Notes: generated by a model not told the origin, from the sequence alone. Positions 1-9,410 are shown, counted from the stretch's first letter. The stretch: 64,000 nucleotides of DNA from Duganella sp. OV510 (GCF_900100205.1 NZ_FNEQ01000003.1:124001-188000), one strand, 5' to 3'. Made by a program: numbers and translations.

Positions 1-73
1 CGCCTGGCTGAAGCGCATCCTAGCGTAGCGCCCCGCCCCGCAAGGCGGCGCCTTACCGGGTCAAAAGCGCGTC

Positions 74-640
74 TCAATCCGGCAGCGGCGGCGCGCTGGA
101 CGGCGGCACGGCCGTCTGCGCCGCGTTCATCACCATCGCCAGCAACGTGTAGTAGCCGTTGATACCCATCAGGTCCACCACGCCCTGCTCGCCAAAAGCC
201 GCCAGCGCCGCCGCATAAGTCGCATCGTCGACCCGCTGGCGCTGATGCAGCTGCACGCAGAAATCGTGTACCAGCGCCTCGTCCGCCAACAAGCCCTCTG
301 GCCGCCGTCGCGCCGCAATCGCCGCAATCACCGCATCGCTGATGCCGTCATCGCGCGCGATCGGCGCATGGATCGCCCATTCCACCTGCTGGCTCCAGTG
401 CCGCGCCGTCACCAGGATCGCCAGCTCGGTCAGGCGTGTGCCGATGGCGCTGCGGTAGCGCAGGTACTCGCCCATGCGCTGCGCCGCCGCCATCAGCTCC
501 GGCGAGCGTATCAGCGGCACGAACGGCCCGTACAGCGCCCCGCGCGGCCCATCGATCACCGCCTGCGCCGCCACCTGCTGGCTGGCGCTCATCTGCGCAA
601 ATGGCAACGGCCCCAGCCGGTCCTCACCACGATCACCCAT
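74..640 (-). CDS. Carboxymuconolactone decarboxylase-like (AhpD-fold) protein
   Basis: The 188-residue product resembles the carboxymuconolactone decarboxylase/AhpD-like family: a helical protein with the typical stretch on not being a known partner of sampling sites (RMGEYLRYRS, then LTELAILVTARHW) and a C-terminal LMGINGYYTLLAMVMNA. The redox CxxC motif of AhpD is absent, so a peroxidase role is unlikely and the substrate cannot be named. A longer reading frame runs to 727, but the ATG at 640 is preceded by GGGAGG at good spacing and starts the conserved part, so it is preferred. The gene is divergent from the aminotransferase at 739, with about 98 bp between them that probably hold both promoters. 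A shared pathway is possible but not shown. Confidence 0.75.
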   Translation of the reverse strand: MGDRGEDRLGPLPFAQMSASQQVAAQAVIDGPRGALYGPFVPLIRSPELMAAAQRMGEYLRYRSAIGTRLTELAILVTARHWSQQVEWAIHAPIARDDGISDAVIAAIAARRRPEGLLADEALVHDFCVQLHQRQRVDDATYAAALAAFGEQGVVDLMGINGYYTLLAMVMNAAQTAVPPSSAPPLPD

Positions 641-738
641 GCCGCCTCCCTGAAAGACCTCATCATGGCATACATCAATAAGCCGCCGGCAAAACGCGGC
701 TATCGTCGGCAGTCTGCCCCTCGCCACGAAAGGACGCC

Positions 739-2079
739 ATGAGCCACCTCATCCACCGCAACCTGCGCCACGCGCCACCGCTCGCCGCCCACGCCGCCGG
801 CATCACCATCACCGACAGCGCCGGCCGCAGCTACCTCGATGCCAGCGGCGGCGCCGCCGTCTCCTCGCTCGGCCACGCCCATCCCGACGTGCTGGCCGCG
901 ATGCACGCACAGATCGACCGCAACGCCTACACCCACACCGCCTTCTTCAGCAGCGACGCCGCCGAACAACTGGCCGCCCGCCTGGCCGCCGACGCCCCTG
1001 GCGACCTCGATCAGGTCTACCTGGTCAGCGGCGGCTCGGAAGCGATGGAGAGCGCGCTCAAGCTGGCACGCCAGTACTGGGTGGAAGCCGGCCAGCCGCA
1101 GCGCAGCACCTTCCTCGCGCGCCGCCAGAGCTATCACGGCAACACGCTGGGCGCGCTGGCGGTCGGCGGCAACGCCTGGCGCCGCGCGCCGTTCGCGCCG
1201 CTGCTGATGGACGTGCCGCGCGTCGCCCCCTGCTACGAGTACCGCGACCGCGCCGACGGCCAGCGTCAGGACGACTACACCGCCGCCCTGCTGCATGAGC
1301 TGGAACAAGCCATCCTTGCTGCCGGCCCGGACACGCTGATCGGCTTCGTCGCCGAAACCGTGGTCGGCGCCACCGCCGGCGCGGTGCCGCCGACGCCCGG
1401 CTACTTCCGTGGCGTACGCGCGCTGTGCGATCAGTATGGGCTGCTGTTGATACTCGATGAAGTGATGTGCGGCATGGGCCGCAGCGGCACGCTGTACGCG
1501 TTTGAACAGGAGGACGTGCTACCCGACCTGGTGGTGCTGGGCAAGGGGCTGGGCGCCGGCTACCAGCCGATCGGCGCGGTACTGGCACGCGCGCCCATCG
1601 TGCAGCGCCTGCGCGACGGCAGCGGCGCCTTCCAGCACGGCCACACCTACATGGGCCACCCGGTGGCCGCTGCCGCCGCGCTGGCGGTGCAGGAGGTGAT
1701 CCGGCGCGATGGCCTTCTGCAGGCTGTCACCACGCGCGGCGCCGCGTTCACCGGCATGTTGCACGCCGCGCTGGACGAACACCGGCACGTCGGCGACATC
1801 CGTGGCTGCGGACTGCTGATTGGCTTGGAACTGGTGCGCGACCGCGCCAGCAAAGCGCCATTCGACCCGGCACTGGCGCTGCACGCCCGCATCAGGGAAG
1901 CAGCGATGGCGCGCGGCCTGATGGTCTACCCGATGGGCGGCACCATCGACGGCCGCCACGGCGACCACGTGCTGCTCGCCCCGCCCTTCATCACCACGGA
2001 AGCGCAGCTGGCGGAAATCACCAGCCGCCTCGCCGACTCGCTACAGGCAGCGCTTACTTCGACGCCTTCCAGGCGATGA
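739..2079 (+). CDS. Class III PLP-dependent aminotransferase
   Basis: The 446-residue protein is a fold-type I, class III aminotransferase (omega-amino acid/4-aminobutyrate/ornithine type). Visible landmarks are the N-terminal DASGGAAVSSLGHAHP, the cofactor-binding SGGSEAMESALKLAR, the LLILDEVMCGMGRSG segment with the PLP-contacting Asp, and VVLGKGLGAGYQPIGAVL, in which Lys269 should form the Schiff base. Length is normal for the family. An AAAGGA ribosome site precedes the ATG. Its 3' end overlaps the convergent FAH-family gene by 26 bp. The family is too broad to name the amine donor; neighbours give no clear pathway. Confidence 0.88.
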   Translation: MSHLIHRNLRHAPPLAAHAAGITITDSAGRSYLDASGGAAVSSLGHAHPDVLAAMHAQIDRNAYTHTAFFSSDAAEQLAARLAADAPGDLDQVYLVSGGSEAMESALKLARQYWVEAGQPQRSTFLARRQSYHGNTLGALAVGGNAWRRAPFAPLLMDVPRVAPCYEYRDRADGQRQDDYTAALLHELEQAILAAGPDTLIGFVAETVVGATAGAVPPTPGYFRGVRALCDQYGLLLILDEVMCGMGRSGTLYAFEQEDVLPDLVVLGKGLGAGYQPIGAVLARAPIVQRLRDGSGAFQHGHTYMGHPVAAAAALAVQEVIRRDGLLQAVTTRGAAFTGMLHAALDEHRHVGDIRGCGLLIGLELVRDRASKAPFDPALALHARIREAAMARGLMVYPMGGTIDGRHGDHVLLAPPFITTEAQLAEITSRLADSLQAALTSTPSRR

Positions 2080-2908
2080 CGTCGGCCTGCTGCTCGCCCA
2101 GGCCGGCGATACCCAGCCGCAGCGTATCGCCCTTCTTCAGGAAGCGCTGCGGCTTGCGCCCCATGCCCACGCCCGGCGGCGTGCCGGTGGCGATCACATC
2201 GCCCGGCTCCAGCGTGATGAACTTCGACACATAGCTGACAATCTGCGCCACCGTGAAAATCATGGTCGAAGTATTCCCGGTCTGCATGCGCTTGCCGTTC
2301 AGGTCCAGATACAGATCCAGATCCTGCACGTCATAGATATCCTCCGCCGTCACCAGCCACGGGCCGACCGGGCCGAAGGTATCGCAGCCCTTGCCCTTGT
2401 CCCAGGTGCCGCCGCGTTCCAGCTGATATGCGCGCTCCGACACATCGTTGACCACCGTGTAGCCGGCGATGAACTTGTGCGCATCGGCCTCGCTGACCTG
2501 CTGCGCCCGCGCGCCGATCACCACGCCCAGCTCAACCTCCCAGTCGGTCTTCTTCGAGCCTGGCGGCAGCATGACCGGATCATCCGGGCCGTTCAGCGCC
2601 GAAATCGCCTTGGTGAAGATGATCGGTTCCTTCGGCTCCGGCATGCCGGCTTCCGCCGCGTGGTCCGAATAATTCAGGCCGATGCACAGGAACTTGCCGA
2701 CCCGCGCCAGCGGCACGCCGAAGCGCGGATTGCCGCGCACCAGCGGCAGCGACGCATGCGGAATCTTCTCCAGCTTGCGCAGCGACTTCGGCGCCAGCAC
2801 TGCCGCATCGATGTCGGCGATCACGCCGGACAGGTCGCGCAGCTTGCCCTCGTCATCGATCAAGCCTGGTTTCTCTTTGCCTGGACGGCCATAGCGCACT
2901 AATCTCAT
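2054..2908 (-). CDS. Fumarylacetoacetate hydrolase (FAH) family protein
   Basis: The 284-residue protein has the layout of the FAH superfamily: a small N-terminal domain (MRLVRYG..., GLIDDEGKLRDLSG) followed by the catalytic domain with FLCIGLNYSDHAAE, the metal-ligand segment WEVELGVVIG and FIAGYTVVNDVSER, then GDVIATGTPPGVGMG. These enzymes cleave or decarboxylate beta-keto acids or isomerise hydroxyheptadienedioates; ureidoglycolate lyase is another common annotation. The exact substrate is not readable. It starts 33 bp after the 2OG dioxygenase gene in a tight minus-strand series with the MFS and KamA genes, so it is probably their last cistron. GAGGT lies just upstream of the ATG. Confidence 0.85.
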   Translation of the reverse strand: MRLVRYGRPGKEKPGLIDDEGKLRDLSGVIADIDAAVLAPKSLRKLEKIPHASLPLVRGNPRFGVPLARVGKFLCIGLNYSDHAAEAGMPEPKEPIIFTKAISALNGPDDPVMLPPGSKKTDWEVELGVVIGARAQQVSEADAHKFIAGYTVVNDVSERAYQLERGGTWDKGKGCDTFGPVGPWLVTAEDIYDVQDLDLYLDLNGKRMQTGNTSTMIFTVAQIVSYVSKFITLEPGDVIATGTPPGVGMGRKPQRFLKKGDTLRLGIAGLGEQQADVIAWKASK

Positions 2909-2941
2909 ACCTCACCCTCGGTTAAACAGTCATCCCGCATT

Positions 2942-3853
2942 TTAACCGTAGCGCTCCTGCCTCAGCCACTTGTTGGCGATGATCTTGGTGCCGCTGACCA
3001 CCGGCGCGCCGCCGTGCAGCGTCTGCGGGTCCGGCTGGTGGTTGCTGTCGGTGTTGAGGAACCACAGCGCGCTGCCCTTCTTCGGAAACACCTCCAGCCC
3101 GAGGTTGGGGAACACCGTGCCGCCGCCCTGCTCCACATCGCACAGGTACAGCACAAAGGTCGCCAGCCGCTGGCCGCCGCGCGCCAGATGCGCGCGATGG
3201 CCGGCGCTGTCCGGATCCAGCCAGTCGTAGTGCGGGCGGTACTCCTGCGTCTGGCCATATTTCTGCAACTGGAACGGCTCGCTGCACTCGGGCGACCAGT
3301 GGGCGATGGCCGCCAGCCGGCGGTCGATGCGCTCGGCCACCTCCGCCTCGCCGCGCTGGATGAACGCCATCTCCGACGTGCGGCCCTCGTGCACCACGCT
3401 GGCGCCGTCGGCTTCCGCCGTCACCGTGGAGCGCGTGTAGCGCGTGCCGCAATGGGCAACGATGGCGTCGCACTCCTCCTCGCTCAGCACATTCCCGAGC
3501 AGGATCACCTGTGGTTTCTTCAGCACGAACAGCACGTCGATCTCGCGGTCCGGCGCCACGATGCGGTTGCTGCTGGTATCGATGAAAGGCATGTCACGCG
3601 GCGCCGAAAAAGCGCTGGCCTGATGCGCTGCCGGTGCCAGCGCCGGTGCCGGCGCACCGGCATCAGTCTGGCCGCCGGCGCGCAGCTGCACCGCCTCGTC
3701 GATCGCCGCGCGCGCAGCCGCCATGCTGTACTGTCCCGAGCGCGCCATGCTGTTGGCCATGTCCAGCGGGCTGCAGGCGCGCGCCAGATTGTCCATGATC
3801 CACTCGCGCCAGGTCAGCGGCAGGGAGGCAAACACATTATCGGATGGCTTCAT
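2942..3853 (-). CDS. 2OG-Fe(II) dioxygenase, prolyl 4-hydroxylase type
   Basis: The C-terminal half (residues about 110-303) is a prolyl-4-hydroxylase alpha-type double-stranded beta helix. The iron ligands are visible as His208 and Asp210 in RPHYDWLDP and His280 in QTLHGGAPV, with Lys290 (SGTKIIANKWLR) as the likely 2-oxoglutarate anchor. The N-terminal 100 residues are less conserved, with an Ala/Pro-rich linker, and could bind substrate. It starts 4 bp after the MFS stop, so it is translationally linked. Bacterial members hydroxylate free amino acids, peptides or proteins; the target here is unknown. Sitting beside a radical SAM aminomutase and an exporter suggests, as inference, modification of an amino-acid-derived product. 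Confidence 0.85.
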   Translation of the reverse strand: MKPSDNVFASLPLTWREWIMDNLARACSPLDMANSMARSGQYSMAAARAAIDEAVQLRAGGQTDAGAPAPALAPAAHQASAFSAPRDMPFIDTSSNRIVAPDREIDVLFVLKKPQVILLGNVLSEEECDAIVAHCGTRYTRSTVTAEADGASVVHEGRTSEMAFIQRGEAEVAERIDRRLAAIAHWSPECSEPFQLQKYGQTQEYRPHYDWLDPDSAGHRAHLARGGQRLATFVLYLCDVEQGGGTVFPNLGLEVFPKKGSALWFLNTDSNHQPDPQTLHGGAPVVSGTKIIANKWLRQERYG

Positions 3854-3857
3854 CGCA

Positions 3858-5306
3858 TCATCGGGGGCTGGTCGGATGGGAATCCCATTCTACCGGATTG
3901 CGTCCGCGCCGCCGCACAAACCAGACCAGTCCCGGCAGCTGCAACAGCAGCAGCGCACCGAAGGCCGTCCGGTAGGCGGCCGGCGGATAATGCTCCTGCC
4001 AGTCCGGCCGCCAGCAGCCCACCACCAGGCCGAAGCCTGCCTGCACCGCGAAAGCGCCAAGGAAGATCAGCAGGTTCAGGCAAGTCGCCGCGCGCCCGGT
4101 CAGCGCGCCGGGCAGGCTTTGCGCGACGATGGCGTACTCGATGCCGGTGACCGTGCCCACCAGCGTGAACAGCACCGATAGCAACGGATAGCTGGGCCGC
4201 CAGTCGCAAACAAAGCCAGCCTGCACCGTGACAAACAGCGCCACGCCAACCGCCGCCACACTGATCGGCCGCACACCACGCCGGCCGGCCCACTCGGTCA
4301 GCATGCCAACCGCGATGGCGCCGAAGATCACCGCCGCCATGCCCAGATATAGCAGATAGCCAACCGCCGCCTCGCTGTAGCCCGCCACGTCGCTCAGCCA
4401 GCGGCCTATCCACAGCCCCTGGACGCCGAAGAACACCGTGTGCGGCAACAGCACCAGCGCCACCACCTCGCGGAAAGCCGGATGCCGGCAGACCTCACGC
4501 ATCGCCGCCAGCATGGCCGGCTTGCGCACGTCGGGCGACGGTAGCACGGTCTGCAATAGCGCCGGCTGCTGCTGCGCGGGGTGCGACGGCGATGGCGGAA
4601 GCGGCTGCTGCTGCGCGGGGTGCGGCTGCGATGCCGGAAGCGGCTGCTGCGGCGCCAGCGCGCGGATCAGGAGGCCGGTCAGCGCTGCCGCCAACGCCAG
4701 CCACAGGAATAGCGCGCGCCAATCCATATACTGTAACGCCAGGCGCACCGGCAGCGTCGCCGCCGCCGCACCCAGCCCACCGACGGCAATCAGATAGCCC
4801 TGTACTGACGGCAGCCGCGCCGGCGCGATCCAGGTGGAGATCGCCTTCACCGCCGACATGAAGCAGCCGCCCAGTCCAAGGCCCATCAGCGCACGCGCCA
4901 CCAGCAGTTGCGCGAAGTCCTGCCCGCCGGCGAACGCCAGCGCGCCAACGCCAGCCAGCAGCAGCATCGGCAACTGCACCCTGGCCGGTCCCCAGCGGTC
5001 CAGTGCCATGCCGACCGGCAGCTGCGCCAGGGCAAACGCCAGAAAGTAAGCGCTAGTCAGCAGCCCAAGCTGGCCGGGCGTCAGCGCCAACGACGCCACC
5101 AACTGCGGCGCCAGCGTCGCATTCACCGTGCGGATCAGGCATGACAGGAAATGCCCGAGCGCGAACGGCAAGAACACCAACACAAACACCGCCCGCCCAG
5201 AAAGCGCCGCCGGCAGCGCCTCGCAGACAACCGCAGAGGCGCACGGCGCAACGGCCGCCTGCGCGGCAGACGGCGCGACGACAGCGGGCGGCGCATCGCG
5301 CGTCAT
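3858..5306 (-). CDS. MFS transporter
   Basis: The 482-residue protein is a major facilitator with about 12 predicted membrane segments. The loop 2-3 signature appears as GMALDRWGPARVQ, and RALMGLGLGGCFMSAVKAIS fits TM4-5. The central cytoplasmic loop carries a Pro/Gln-rich stretch encoded by tandem 39-bp units. The ATG overlaps the kamA-like stop by 4 bp, indicating translational coupling, and the dioxygenase gene follows after 4 bp. Direction and cargo cannot be read. Given the neighbours, export of a modified amino acid or uptake of its precursor are both plausible. Confidence 0.88.
   Translation of the reverse strand: MTRDAPPAVVAPSAAQAAVAPCASAVVCEALPAALSGRAVFVLVFLPFALGHFLSCLIRTVNATLAPQLVASLALTPGQLGLLTSAYFLAFALAQLPVGMALDRWGPARVQLPMLLLAGVGALAFAGGQDFAQLLVARALMGLGLGGCFMSAVKAISTWIAPARLPSVQGYLIAVGGLGAAAATLPVRLALQYMDWRALFLWLALAAALTGLLIRALAPQQPLPASQPHPAQQQPLPPSPSHPAQQQPALLQTVLPSPDVRKPAMLAAMREVCRHPAFREVVALVLLPHTVFFGVQGLWIGRWLSDVAGYSEAAVGYLLYLGMAAVIFGAIAVGMLTEWAGRRGVRPISVAAVGVALFVTVQAGFVCDWRPSYPLLSVLFTLVGTVTGIEYAIVAQSLPGALTGRAATCLNLLIFLGAFAVQAGFGLVVGCWRPDWQEHYPPAAYRTAFGALLLLQLPGLVWFVRRRGRNPVEWDSHPTSPR
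4564..4655. repeat. 39-bp tandem repeat inside the MFS gene
   Basis: Copies begin at 4564 and 4603, with a partial third at 4642, at an exact 39-bp period. They encode 13-residue units (PLPASQPHPAQQQ and PLPPSPSHPAQQQ) in the central cytoplasmic loop of the transporter. The unit length is a multiple of three, so copy-number change would keep the frame. Confidence 0.85.
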
Positions 5307-6667
5307 CGCGCGGCCATCAGCGGAATCACCTTGCGCGCGCCGGGCGGCTCGGCGCCGTATTCGCTGCGGCTGCCACCCTCCTCCTCGAAGAAGAACTTCT
5401 CCTTGCCAAACGCCGGTTTCAACTCATCCATCCAGGTCGCCTGCGGATCAAACTTCGCATAAAACGGCCGGCGCACCCAGTCTGGATTACGCGCCTGCAG
5501 GAACTGCAAGGCAAACACCTTCTCACCACCAATCTGCGCAATCCCGTCTATCACCACCTTGCCCGGAAAAGCACTCATCGACGGCCCACGCACCGTGCGC
5601 GACAGGCCGGACACCATCTGGTACGCCGCCTGAAACACCGCATGCGCCCGCGCCAGCGGCAATTGGAAATACTCGCGCGGCCCGGTATCCCGCTCGACAA
5701 ACATATAGTACGGAATCGCCCCCAGCCGCACGCCGGTCTGCCACAACTCCGCCCACGACGCCGGGTCCTCATTGATATGCCGTATCAGCGGTCCCTGCAT
5801 GCGCAAGGTGGCGCCGGTGCCGACGATGCGCTTGACCGCCTGCTGCGCCACCTCCTGCCGCAGCTCCACCGCATGGTTGTAGTGCCCCATGATGGCCATG
5901 TTCTTGCCCGCCGCGACCACCCGCTCGAACAGCCGCAGCAAATCATCGGCATCGCGATCCGACACAAAGCGCTGCGGCCAATACGCCACCGACTTGGTGC
6001 CGATGCGGATGTTCTGGATATGCGCCAGCTCCGGCGTCAACAGCGGCGCGATGTACGCCTCCAGCGAACGCGTATTCATCACCAGCGGATCGCCGCCGGT
6101 AATCAGAACATCGGTCACCTCGGGATGCAGGCGCAGATACGACGCCAGCTCGTGCGATTCACTGGCATCGAACTTCATCTCTTCCATGCCGACAAACTGC
6201 GGCCAGCGAAAACAGAAAGTGCAATACGCATGGCAGGTCTGCCCCGAACTGGGAAAGAACAGCACCGTCTCCTTGTACTTGTGCTGCAAGCCCTTCAGCG
6301 GCGCATCGTTCACGCGCGGCACGTTGTGCGTCATCTGCCCGGCCGGGTGCGGATTCATGCGCAGGCGGATGCGCCGCACCAGCTCCACCAGCGCCGGCTG
6401 GTCGGCCTTGCCCAGCACCAGCTCGCGCAGGCGCGCATAGTCGTCCGGCGCCAGCATGTCCCGGTGCGGGAAGGTCAGGCGATAAATCGGATCATCAGGA
6501 ATATTGTTCCAGTCGATCAGATGGTCCAGCACATACGCGTTGGTGCGAAACGGCAGCACATGCGACACCACCTGCACCGCCTCCTGCAAGTCCGGCGGTA
6601 TCCACTCCCACTGGCGCGAATGCGAAATCGTCTGGCGGATGAACGGTTTGAATTTGGGCGTATCCAT
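5303..6667 (-). CDS. KamA-family radical SAM aminomutase-like protein
   Basis: The 454-residue protein is related to lysine 2,3-aminomutase. The radical SAM cluster motif is CHAYCTFCF (CxxxCxxC), followed by LITGGDPLVMNTRSLE, typical of KamA proteins. Late in the chain VVIDGIAQIGGEK aligns with the PLP-lysine segment of lysine 2,3-aminomutase (GGGGK), so the Lys in GGEK probably binds PLP. These enzymes migrate an alpha-amino group to the beta carbon using SAM, a 4Fe-4S cluster and PLP. EpmB, which acts on EF-P lysine, is much shorter, and this protein is not it. GAGGA precedes the ATG. It is the first gene of a four-gene operon; the amino-acid substrate is unknown. Confidence 0.85.
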   Translation of the reverse strand: MDTPKFKPFIRQTISHSRQWEWIPPDLQEAVQVVSHVLPFRTNAYVLDHLIDWNNIPDDPIYRLTFPHRDMLAPDDYARLRELVLGKADQPALVELVRRIRLRMNPHPAGQMTHNVPRVNDAPLKGLQHKYKETVLFFPSSGQTCHAYCTFCFRWPQFVGMEEMKFDASESHELASYLRLHPEVTDVLITGGDPLVMNTRSLEAYIAPLLTPELAHIQNIRIGTKSVAYWPQRFVSDRDADDLLRLFERVVAAGKNMAIMGHYNHAVELRQEVAQQAVKRIVGTGATLRMQGPLIRHINEDPASWAELWQTGVRLGAIPYYMFVERDTGPREYFQLPLARAHAVFQAAYQMVSGLSRTVRGPSMSAFPGKVVIDGIAQIGGEKVFALQFLQARNPDWVRRPFYAKFDPQATWMDELKPAFGKEKFFFEEEGGSRSEYGAEPPGARKVIPLMAAR

Positions 6668-6799
6668 TGCAAGTCCTCGGTCGGGTCGGAAAACCCCATG
6701 CTAGGCCGTGCCGCGTTGCAAGATCTTGCGGCAACGCAATTCGTGAAATTGCCGCCGGCGTAGAGTTGACTGCGTCACCCACACTTCAGGAGTCCGTTC

Positions 6800-7246
6800 A
6801 TGAAAACCCTCGCCCTGCTCACCACTGCTATGCTGGCGCTGCCCGCGCTGGCTGCCGATCCCACCGAAAAAGACGCCATCGCCATGGCCGAAAAAGGCGC
6901 CGCCTACATCAAGGCCAACGGCCAGGACGCCTTCATCAAAAAGATCGCCGCCAAAGATCCCGACTACCTGCAAGGCTCGCTGTACGTCGACGTGCGCGAC
7001 ATCAAGACCGGCATCGTGCTGGCGCACCCGGTCAACCCTTCCATCGTCGGCAAGGACCTGACCGACATCCCCGACGCCAGCGGCAAGAAATACCGCCGCG
7101 AGATCATCGAACTGGCTGCCAAAAAAGGCCACGGCTGGGTCGACTACCAGTACAAGAATCCCACCACCGGCAAGATCGAGCCCAAGACCACCTACATCCT
7201 GCGGGTCGGCGAGGTGGTGCTGGAAGCCGGCATCTACAAAAAATAA
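6800..7246 (+). CDS. Periplasmic single-Cache-domain protein
   Basis: A 148-residue protein with a cleavable signal peptide (cleavage near ALAADP) followed by one Cache-type sensor domain. The [14 protein letters not shown] helix, the strand [36 protein letters not shown] and the closing [21 protein letters not shown] are characteristic. It has no membrane anchor or signalling output of its own. The start codon of a chemoreceptor lies 13 bp downstream, so the two are almost certainly cotranscribed and the Cache protein could act as a soluble ligand-binding partner. A CAGGAG ribosome site precedes the ATG. The ligand is unknown. Confidence 0.88.
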   Translation: MKTLALLTTAMLALPALAADPTEKDAIAMAEKGAAYIKANGQDAFIKKIAAKDPDYLQGSLYVDVRDIKTGIVLAHPVNPSIVGKDLTDIPDASGKKYRREIIELAAKKGHGWVDYQYKNPTTGKIEPKTTYILRVGEVVLEAGIYKK

Positions 7247-7259
7247 GTCGGAGGGCGCC

Positions 7260-8933
7260 ATGCTGAACCAACTGCGTATCGGTCCCAAACTGCTGCTCGC
7301 GCCGATGCTGGTGCTGATGCTGCTGATCGCCACCGCCGCTGCCGCTTACGCCGGCATGGTGCGCCAGAACGCGTCGCTGGAAAACCTGGTGCAGGTACGC
7401 GCCGCCCGCCTCAAACTGGCGGCCGACGTCAGCGGCGAAGCGCGCTACGCGCACGCCCACATCTACCAGTTGCTGGCCTGGGTCAACGGCAGCTTTGCCC
7501 AGCCGCGCCTGGATGCGCTGGCGCGCGACATCCGCACCCGCCACGCCGCCATCGCCACGCAGCTGCACCAGCTGGACCAGCAGGACAGCGCGGCGGCAGC
7601 CGGCCCGCCCGATACCAGCACCAGCGCCAGCGAACGCCAGATCGTCGCGCAAGCGCTGCAAACGCTGGCGGCGTACCGCAAGGCCGTGCAGCAGACCATG
7701 GACATGGCGCAGATGGACCAGAGCATCGCCACCAACGCCATGGCCAGCGCCGAAAAGCAATTCCTGCTGCTGAACGACCAGCTGGCGCAACTGGCGGCAC
7801 AGGAAAAACAACTGAGCGAACAGGCGCACGCGCAAGCCAAGCAGGACTTCCGCACGCTGAACACCAGCATGACCATCATCGTGCTGCTGTCCATCGCGCT
7901 GTCGCTGGGCGTGACGATGGCGGTGCGCAGCGCCATGCTGCGCGACATCCGCGCCATCGCCGACGTGGTGATCGCGCTGGCGGCCGGCCACCTTGCCGCC
8001 GGCCGCAGCCCGCAAGGACGCGATGAAATCGCCGACACCGCGCGCATGCTCGACCAGACCATGGCCCAGCTGACGCACACGCTGACCACCATCCTCGGCG
8101 CGGTGCGCTCGATCGACACCGCCGCCCGCGAAATCGCCACCGGCAACCTCGACCTGTCGACCCGCACCGAAATGCAGGCCAGCTCGCTGCAGCAGACCGC
8201 CAGCGCCATGGCCAGCCTGACGCAGGCAGTGCAGGCCAACGCCGCCAACGCGCGCCAGGCCTGCCAGCTGGCCGCCGGCGCCAGCGACCTGGCGCTGCAC
8301 GGCGGCGCGGCGATGGACGACGCGGTGCAGACCATGGCCTCGATCCGCGCCAGCTCGCGGCAGATCGTCGACATCATCGCCGTCATCGACGGCATCTCCT
8401 TCCAGACCAATATCCTGGCGCTGAACGCCGCCGTCGAAGCGGCGCGCGCCGGCGAACAGGGACGCGGCTTCGCCGTCGTCGCAGCCGAGGTGCGCACGCT
8501 GGCGCAGCGCTCGGCCGCCGCCGCCAGGGAAATCAAGACGCTGATCGCCGCCTCGGTGGCCACCATCGACAGCGGCAGCGCCTCGGTGCAGCAGGCCGGC
8601 GAGCGCATGGGCGGCATCGTCGCCGCCGTGCAGCAGGTGAACGACATCATCGCCCGCATCAGCACCGCCAGCGCCGAGCAGGCGCAGGGTATCGCCGAAG
8701 TCAATCAGGCGGTCGGGCAGATGGATGATGTGACGCAGCAGAACGCCGCGCTGGTCGAACAGGCCGCCGCCGCAGCAGCCAGCCTGCAGGACCAGGCCGG
8801 CCACCTGTCGCAGGCGGTCTCGGTGTTCAAGTTAGAGCCGCCGCATGGGCTTGCTCAAAAAGCGCGAGCCGGCTTCCACGAAACGCCAAGGCAGCTCCAC
8901 CGCCTTGGAAATGCCGATGCGCGGGCCGGCTAG
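7260..8933 (+). CDS. Methyl-accepting chemotaxis protein
   Basis: The 557-residue receptor has an N-terminal membrane segment (residues about 10-30), a helical periplasmic domain of roughly 170 residues, a second membrane segment near [18 protein letters not shown], a HAMP domain, and a cytoplasmic coiled coil. The highly conserved hairpin tip can be seen as [34 protein letters not shown] in pieces. GGAGGG precedes the ATG. The last 102 bp overlap the convergent mpg-like gene, giving an unusual C-terminal tail after VSVFKLEPP. The receptor has no CheR-binding pentapeptide that I can see. It likely pairs with the upstream Cache protein. Confidence 0.93.
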   Translation: MLNQLRIGPKLLLAPMLVLMLLIATAAAAYAGMVRQNASLENLVQVRAARLKLAADVSGEARYAHAHIYQLLAWVNGSFAQPRLDALARDIRTRHAAIATQLHQLDQQDSAAAAGPPDTSTSASERQIVAQALQTLAAYRKAVQQTMDMAQMDQSIATNAMASAEKQFLLLNDQLAQLAAQEKQLSEQAHAQAKQDFRTLNTSMTIIVLLSIALSLGVTMAVRSAMLRDIRAIADVVIALAAGHLAAGRSPQGRDEIADTARMLDQTMAQLTHTLTTILGAVRSIDTAAREIATGNLDLSTRTEMQASSLQQTASAMASLTQAVQANAANARQACQLAAGASDLALHGGAAMDDAVQTMASIRASSRQIVDIIAVIDGISFQTNILALNAAVEAARAGEQGRGFAVVAAEVRTLAQRSAAAAREIKTLIAASVATIDSGSASVQQAGERMGGIVAAVQQVNDIIARISTASAEQAQGIAEVNQAVGQMDDVTQQNAALVEQAAAAAASLQDQAGHLSQAVSVFKLEPPHGLAQKARAGFHETPRQLHRLGNADARAG

Positions 8934-9410
8934 CACCTCGACCTCGCGCGCCGGGTCGCGCGGCAGCAGCAGGAATGGCGCCTCGGACAACGGCCGGTTG
9001 TTGAACTCGCGCGTCACGCCCAGCGCCTGGCCCAGCCGCCCCGGCCCGGAACACAGCAGGCGCTCATCGTCCAGGCCACGCCGCGCGCGCATCGTCTCCA
9101 GCCCTTCCACCGGTTCCAGCGCGCGTATCAGCACGCCGGCGCCGTGGCCCTGTTCGCGGCAGACAAAATTCAGACACCAGTGGATGCCGTGCGACTGGTA
9201 CACATAGCTGCGCGCAGGCGGCCCGAACATGGCGAAATTGCGCGGCGTCTCGCCGATATAGCAATGCGAGGCCGGCTCCTCGCGGTCGTAGGCCTCGGTC
9301 TCGACGATGCGCCCGCCGACGCCGTTGAGCAGCAGCGTCACGCCGATCAGCTGCGGCGCCACCACGTGCGAAGGTGCGCTGAAATCAATCCCTGCGAGTG
9401 TCGTCATCAT
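8832..9410 (-). CDS. DNA-3-methyladenine glycosylase (AAG/MPG family)
   Basis: The 192-residue protein matches the alkyladenine DNA glycosylase family: [53 protein letters not shown] and [11 protein letters not shown] are its conserved blocks, with the catalytic Glu expected in VETEAY. It excises N3-methyladenine, hypoxanthine and related lesions to start base-excision repair in the cytoplasm. Length is normal. The gene overlaps the tail of the chemoreceptor gene on the other strand by 102 bp. Two adjacent ATG codons could serve as start; the upstream one is given. Confidence 0.92.
   Translation of the reverse strand: MMTTLAGIDFSAPSHVVAPQLIGVTLLLNGVGGRIVETEAYDREEPASHCYIGETPRNFAMFGPPARSYVYQSHGIHWCLNFVCREQGHGAGVLIRALEPVEGLETMRARRGLDDERLLCSGPGRLGQALGVTREFNNRPLSEAPFLLLPRDPAREVEVLAGPRIGISKAVELPWRFVEAGSRFLSKPMRRL

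Noticed and set aside
1-73. GC-rich start of the window with a possible hairpin
   Set aside because: No T-run or gene edge to support a terminator; too short to judge.
5128-6763. Long frames of 215 and 540 codons antisense to the MFS and KamA-like genes
   Set aside because: Arg/His/Pro-rich, low-complexity shadows of a high-GC real gene, without similarity or ribosome sites.
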